Assembly: GCA_009760885.1 (NCBI GenBank)
Contig: CM019713.1
Coordinates: 11,617,774 to 11,681,773, forward strand
Direction: 5' to 3'
DNA length: 64,000 bases
Origin: Achatina immaculata
Taxonomy: Eukaryota; Mollusca; Gastropoda; Stylommatophora; Achatinidae
The notes below the pieces were generated by a model. It searched no databases and had not been told where the DNA came from. It saw only the letters and a list, made by a program, of their open reading frames with translations. The position numbers and the translations under genes are program-made. This document shows positions 12,675 to 64,000 of this stretch, piece by piece (position 1 is the stretch's first letter; each line of letters starts with the position of its first letter).

Positions 12675-13362
12675 ACCACGGGGGCTATGATGATCTCTGC
12701 TCTGCTGGCTATGCTAGGCCTGTTACTGGGGGGTATGATGATCTCTGCTCTGCTGGCTATGCTAGACCTGTTACTGGGGGGCTATGATGATCTCTGCTCT
12801 GCTGGCTATGCTAGGCCTGTTACTGGGGGGTATGATGATCTCTGCTCTGCTGGCTATGCTAGACCTGTTACTGGGGGGCTATGATGATCTCTGCTCTGCT
12901 GGCTATGCTAGACCTGTTACTGGGGGGTATGATGATCTCTGCTCTGCTGGCTATGCTAGACCTGTTACTGGGGGGCTATGATGATCTCTGCTCTGCTGGC
13001 TATGCTAGACCTGTTACTGGGGGGTATGATGATCTCTGCTCTGCTGGCTATGCTAGGCCTGTTACTGGGGGGCTATGATGATCTCTGCTCTGCTGGCTAT
13101 GCTAGACCTGTTACTGGGGGGTATGATGATCTCTGCTCTGCTGGCTATGCTAGGCCTGTTACTGGGGGGCTATGATGATCTCTGCTCTGCTGGCTATGCT
13201 AGACCTGTTACTGGGGGGTATGATGATCTCTGCTCTGCTGGCTATGCTAGGCCTGTTACTGGGGGGTATGATGATCTCTGCTCTGCTGGCTATGCTAGAC
13301 CTGTTACTGGGGGGTATGATGATCTCTGCTCTGCTGGCTATGCTAGGCCTGTTACTGGGGGG
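12675..13362 (+). repeat. 48/49-bp minisatellite arranged as 97-bp dimers
   Basis: Units combine TATGATGATCTCTGCTCTGC, TGGCTATGCTAGACCTGTTA and CTGGGGGG. Alternate units differ by one base (GGGGGCTATG versus GGGGGGTATG), giving a regular 97-bp period. The core corresponds to the CCAAGCTAGGTCTGTTACTA segment present once in the DR1 copy at 33.5 kb. Confidence 0.93.
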
Positions 13363-13389
13363 TACCAATGGAGAGGTGGGTCAGGGTCT

Positions 13390-13645
13390 TCATCAGTTTC
13401 ATCAACCCTGACACCAGCATGTCAGCTGTGGGTTGTCAACCCTGACACCAGCATGTCAGCTATGGTTCATCAACCCTGACACCAGCATGTCAGCTGTGGG
13501 TTGTCAACCCTGACACCAGCATGTCAGCTATGGTTCATCAACCCTGACACCATCATGTCAGCTATGGTTCATCAACCCTGACACCAGCATGTCAGCTATG
13601 GTTCATCAACCCTGACACCATCATGTCAGCTATAGGTTGCTGACT
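13390..13645 (+). repeat. 34-bp minisatellite
   Basis: Seven or more units combine CAACCCTGACACCAGCATGT and CAGCT(A/G)TGGTTCAT. In the DR1 copy at 56.08 kb the equivalent text, AGCATGCCAGCTGTGGGTTG, occurs once. Confidence 0.92.
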
Positions 13646-13924
13646 GCCGAAACAGATGGGTCTTCATCAAGAAGAAGTCAATTTGTTTCAACATTTGTTC
13701 ATGACTTGATTTTTTGTTGTGTTTTTTTTTTGTCTGTTATTGCTGTCAGTAGATCTGCATAACAAGATCTAAAAAAAAGATAAATCTCTTCTACAGACTC
13801 TGTAGTTCAGCTTAGATATTCAGCAGTTAATGAGTTTGTAGAAATCTGCATAATTTTATCTATCATTATTTGCAACGAAACAAGCACTCAGACATAATTA
13901 TAATTTGCATACAAACATGAGCAA

Positions 13925-14475
13925 TCTTATCTTATATCCTTCCCGTGCCGTTAAACATCACATAGTGGCAAGGTAGTTCGCCAAGTTTTCCCACTTTCGG
14001 CGAGCTTTTCATCCTCATCAAGGGATTTTAATGCCTACTAAACTGGCCTCTCTTAACAATGTCCTCTTTAGAATTTCACGTCGTCAACCTCTTTTTCTTT
14101 GACCTGTTGTGTTCCACTTGATAGCTTGTTTTGGGATTCTCTGAGCATTTCTTCTCATCAAGTGACTAACATATGTCCATCTTTTTTTTCCTGATCACCC
14201 ATGAGACTGGTTGCTGTTCAGTCATCTGCCTTATCTCTGCATCGTTCTTGAATTCGTTCCACTTTATGCCAAGTATTTTCCCTAGGCATTTTGTTTTCAA
14301 AAGATCTTGTCTATTTCTTTAGTTGTTTCCCAGCTTTCACATGCATAAATGAGAGTGGATATTACATTTGAATTGAATAATCTTAACTTGCATTTTGTGC
14401 TTATAACTTTTGAGTGCCATATGTTCTCAAGATTCTTGAAGGCTGATGCTGCTTTTGCAATTTTAACTTCCTAAA
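13925..14475 (-). mobile_element. RTE-like retrotransposon 3' end, family B, antisense
   Basis: The reverse complement matches the last 550 bases of the 46905-48783 element, including ACATATGTTAGTCACTTGAT, the GTGAT(C)AGGAAAA region and the ATAAGATAAG tail. Frameshifts and point changes break the frame. It lies downstream of the SNX9-like stop codon. Confidence 0.8.
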
Positions 14476-14479
14476 AGTC

Positions 14480-15471
14480 TGCTTGTCATTCATAATTCAC
14501 ATAAAAATAAAGCATCTGGTGACGAATCAGAATCTGCACAGACTTGAGCAATCGTCCAATCAGACTGCTCAGCACATAAATAAATATTTGTGAAATGAAA
14601 ATTTTGCAGAGAATGAGGTACTCAGCAGATCCACGTTTCAACAAACAAGGTATAAGGAGAAGGAAGAGATTTGTATAAGGCACATGAAAAATGTAACATT
14701 TCATATAATAATAAATTCAATAAGTTTCATTTTACACAGGGACATAAAACAATTCCATTTCCCAATTTGGTTAAAGATGCTAATGGTCATAACGGTTCAC
14801 AGCTTCCAACCTAAAAACTCTTTGCCGAAAGCCGGAGGAGGGAAGTCTGATGACAATATCCAAGCTTATTTGTGAATTGTTTTACACATGCTGCTGGTTG
14901 TGTCCATTTTAGTCGTTTGTGAGGTAATATCACTTTAAAACTTACTAGTAATGTGGTACAGTCAGAAGAACTGTCAAATCTAACCAATTTGTAGATAATG
15001 AGCCGCTGTATAATAAATTCAGATTAATATGTATATAAATAAAAAGCAGTTAGCCAAAAAATGTGAGACTCTGCAACAAAAGTTGGCAGATTGATGAGAT
15101 TTAAATTTTTTTTAAAAAATAACGTTAACATGGGCAAATGTTACATAAAATTTTTCTTACTCAAAAAAAAAAAACCAAAAAACCTATTTTGTTCTAGAAG
15201 TAAACACAGAAATCACAACTTACTATCAATAATACTGAAAAAGTACAATTTCTGGCAATCAGGTCAGATATTGATCCAATCACGGCTGCCCAGCTACTGA
15301 CTTCATATCAGGCTGGTGAATGACGTGAGACTGATTGACCAATCTCTATTTCAGCATTACAAGTCTTCCAGGTTTAATTGCTGCACATATAACCTGTCTC
15401 TGCTCATCTACACTCTCTCTCTCTCTCTTTCTTTGGCTTAATCTGCCCCTTGGTCTTGTTCCTTCTATGTA

Positions 15472-15503
<32 letters not shown>

Positions 15504-16060
15504 TATATACACACAGCTATGTGTTGCATAATGTCCATTTGGAAAATCTATGACCCCATAAATATCAACTGTTTCATAATGTTATAACAGAGTTCAAATA
15601 TCCTAACTGGAGAACAGGACATAACAAACTCAACAGCTTCCTGTATGCAACATGTATATATTATATATCTCATACAAACAAAGCCACTACACTGACAAGT
15701 GTATAAAAGGTGGTAGGCTACATAGTCAATACAGACACAATACACTGTTTCATAAAGCTCTACAAATTACATAATATAGTACTCAAAAAAATGTCCAAAT
15801 CACATGTCTTATTTTAGAAAACGTATCATGATGGACATTATGCTGCACATGACTGCATGTTTCTTCTTTTTGCATAAAATTGTTTAACTTTCTAAATCAT
15901 AACTGAATTAAATAAATTAAGGCTAAAATTATAAGAATTCCCTTGTGCCACAATAAAAAAAAAATAAATAAAATGGAGACATCTAAAAAAAGAAACTCGG
16001 TAGAACACAAGAGACAGTTGTTCATTGAATGCAGCACCAAATACAAGGCCAGCAACTCTG
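14480..16060. other. AT-rich 3' flank, no gene; TA microsatellite at 15.47-15.51 kb
   Basis: Nothing coding is visible. A TATATATA-rich microsatellite and a (CT)n tract near 15.41 kb are the only structured elements. Confidence 0.4.
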
Positions 16061-16066
16061 GTAGAA

Positions 16067-62451
<46,385 letters not shown>

Positions 62452-62860
62452 CTTGAACCTGTTGCCGCACTACTGCCACCTGTTGTTTTTGTTGTGAACA
62501 TAAGGGGAAGCAATTCACTGTATTACTAAAAATAACTTGCTTCCTTGTAATAGATTGTTCAAACAAGTAGGGGCCAAGTGAGAGAATACATTTGGATTTC
62601 TGGGGCTGGTCCCGATTGTAATCCATCAAAATAACCGGAGAAAGAATGAAAATGTGTCGGGGTTTTCTTTTCATTTACTTAAACTATGAACAAAATATTA
62701 CCATTGTCTGTGACTGAACACGTAAACAAAATAGGTGAGAAATGTCTGAAAGTTTTCTTTAACTCAATTCAGAGAAATTATCTTCCGTGAATTTACTCTG
62801 CATTTTTCGCCTTAAATTAAAAAAAAAAACGTACAAATAATTAATTTTCTTCGCTCTAGA
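62452..62860 (-). promoter_or_regulatory. 5' flank of the SNX9-like gene (probable 5' UTR and promoter zone)
   Basis: This is the sequence immediately upstream of the exon 1 ATG on the minus strand. It has scattered CpGs near the start codon and no recognised transposon until 62.86 kb. No TATA box or initiator stands out. The assignment is by position only, and an additional non-coding first exon further right cannot be excluded. Confidence 0.3.
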
Positions 62861-62865
62861 TTAGA

Positions 62866-63100
62866 CTGACAATTCACTACCAAAAATAGCACTAAGATGG
62901 ACACCACAGGGGAACAGAAGTAAAGGTAGACCAAAAGAGACATGGAAAAGAACAACAGAAAGGATGTTGAGCAATAGAGGGCTCACCTGGGCAAGAGCAG
63001 AAACAAAGGCGAAGGACAGCCATTTGTGGAAAACCTTTGCGGAAGCGCCATATGCCCTGGGCACTTAAGGTTCAGAGAGAGAGAGAGAGAGAGAGAGATT
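62866..63100 (+). mobile_element. RTE-like 3' end, family C, (GA)n tail, upstream of the gene
   Basis: CTGACAATTCACTACCAAAA, AAAAGAACAACAGAAAGGAT and GGGCACTTAAGGTTCAGAGA with a GA tail at 63077-63098. It is the fifth copy of the family in the window and lies about 400 bases upstream of the SNX9-like start codon. Confidence 0.75.
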
Positions 63101-63104
63101 AGGT

Positions 63105-63690
63105 TTACAATTTTGGATAAGGAAGTGATAAAAGTGATAAACTTTACAAACAAGTGTTACAAATATTTGAAAGTTGTTTCCAACTAGATCCAGACAAATT
63201 AACTTGTTTTTCTTTTTGGCAAAATCTTGTTAATTACATGCCTATTCTGATATAACTGAAGACATGATTTCACTTGTCACCTTCAGTGTGAAAATACTTC
63301 ACCTTCTCGGGAGTCGAATATCCAGAGTAAATTACAAAATTCACAAAGACGTGATCATGATGATGATAATGATTTCTAAAATGATTAACTATCGCAAATT
63401 TTGGCGGGAAATTAAACTTTCAAGTGTCTTTTCCAACCAAGAGTGGGGGGGTGATGCATCGGAGAATCAGGAGAGGAGAGAGGGAGTTGTTTATACGAAA
63501 CTATCAATCTAAAGTCAAATATTGTTGAAACCATCTTTCATACATATAACAACATCGGGGGTCCCTGGGCAAAGTGATGCACTGGGCACCCACCATTCCT
63601 CTCTAACCTATGCAAGTAATCTTAGGAATTCACAGATTTCCATGGGCTGGTTGGGCAATGCTCAGGTGGGCCCATGAGTGAAGATGGCAC
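63105..63690. other. 5' flank, no gene recognised
   Basis: AT-rich sequence between the family C copy and the GATA microsatellite. An 82-codon frame at 63264-63512 has no family features. Confidence 0.35.
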
Positions 63691-63699
63691 TGGAAAGAT

Positions 63700-63707
63700 A
63701 GATATAA

Positions 63708-63744
<37 letters not shown>

Positions 63745-63749
63745 TAGAC

Positions 63750-63838
<89 letters not shown>
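63700..63838. repeat. (GACA)n/(GATA)n microsatellite
   Basis: About eight GACA units pass into about 27 GATA units. The Ser/Tyr/Leu frames across it are artefacts. It directly precedes DR2. Confidence 0.97.
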
Positions 63839-64000
63839 CTGAAACAGGCACAATTATGCCTGTCTTTCACCTTGATGAAGTACTTTCGGAAACGCCGACT
63901 GTCTCAAAACAACATTTGGTACTTTGTACTTTTTTTTTTTTAGTTTAGTGTAGAATTAAACATGATTTAGAAACATCAGCGGAAAGTAAATGTTTGTGTG
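63839..64000 (+). repeat. Dispersed repeat DR2, copy at window edge
   Basis: TATGCCTGTCTTTCACCTTG, ATGAAGTACTTTCGGAAACG, TCTCAAAACAACATTTGGTA and AACATCAGCGGAAAGTAAAT match 59.33-59.50 kb. It is cut by the window end. Confidence 0.7.

Larger units (their letters stand above)
12500..13645 (+). repeat. Dispersed repeat DR1 with two internal tandem expansions
   Basis: The left part (GGAGCTCAGAGCTGGTGTTC, ACTTGGGGGCAGGTTATGGC, TTTAGCAGGCTCCACCACCA) and the middle part (GGTACCAATGGAGAGGTGGG, TCAGGGTCTT) match DR1 copies elsewhere. Between and after them, two short segments that are single-copy in other DR1 copies have become arrays (separate entries). Confidence 0.8.
5860..16066 (-). other. 3' flank, possibly a long 3' UTR, of the SNX9-like gene
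   Basis: No coding exon is visible downstream of the TAA. The stretch is AT-rich, with minisatellites (6.85-7.19, 7.80-8.09, 8.38-8.82, 12.68-13.64 kb), a dispersed repeat at 10.24-10.59 kb and an antisense RTE-like 3' end at 13.93-14.48 kb. Candidate minus-strand poly(A) signals occur, for example AATAAA opposite about 5865-5870. Which one is used, and whether the repeats are transcribed, cannot be read from sequence. The stretches 9.1-10.2, 10.6-12.5 and 14.5-16.0 kb hold nothing I recognise. Confidence 0.35.

Noticed and set aside
63622..63870. Ser/Tyr/Leu repeat proteins at the right end
   Set aside because: Translation of a (GATA)n/(GACA)n microsatellite.

Overview
The window is animal nuclear DNA: AT-rich, packed with tandem repeats and transposable-element debris, and carrying one spliced gene with GT-AG introns. 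Mollusc-like non-LTR retrotransposon remnants, a tRNA-derived SINE and the invertebrate-type gene suggest a lophotrochozoan, most likely a mollusc. That taxonomic call is inference; the sequence itself shows only a repeat-rich metazoan.

The only host gene I can support is on the minus strand. It is a complete 16-exon sorting nexin of the SNX9/SNX18/SNX33 (SH3-PX-BAR) family, running from its ATG at 62451 to a TAA at 16067. The exons join in frame into 560 codons plus stop. They encode an N-terminal SH3 domain (exons 1-3), a proline-rich then acidic low-complexity linker (exons 4-6), a PX domain (exons 7-9) and a BAR domain (exons 10-16). The first coding exon is only 15 bases and intron 2 is about 15 kb. 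Family members couple membrane curvature to dynamin and actin assembly during endocytosis.

Layout from left to right. 1-5.8 kb is intergenic: a piggyBac-type mini-element, a SINE relic, a 57-bp minisatellite with higher-order structure, a retrotransposon 3' end and a hAT-like mini-element. 5.8-16.07 kb is the 3' flank or long 3' UTR of the gene, with several minisatellites and antisense retrotransposon debris. 16.07-43.5 kb holds exons 16 to 3, with most introns carrying a private minisatellite. Intron 10 also holds an 828-bp tandem duplication and a decayed I/Jockey-type retrotransposon with endonuclease, reverse transcriptase and RNase H. 43.5-58.75 kb is intron 2, which contains a CpG-rich block, a 5'-truncated RTE-like retrotransposon inserted in a minisatellite, a Tigger-like mini-element and a decayed mariner. 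58.75-62.45 kb holds exons 2 and 1. 62.45-64 kb is the 5' flank.

No operon, CRISPR array, rRNA, convincing tRNA gene or new multi-gene system is visible. The less ordinary signals are architectural: minisatellites anchored a few bases inside three 5' splice sites, one of them tiling GTAAGT donor motifs; tandem arrays born inside dispersed repeats; nested insertions with intact target-site duplications; and many retrotransposon families surviving only as 3' ends, each with its own simple-sequence tail.
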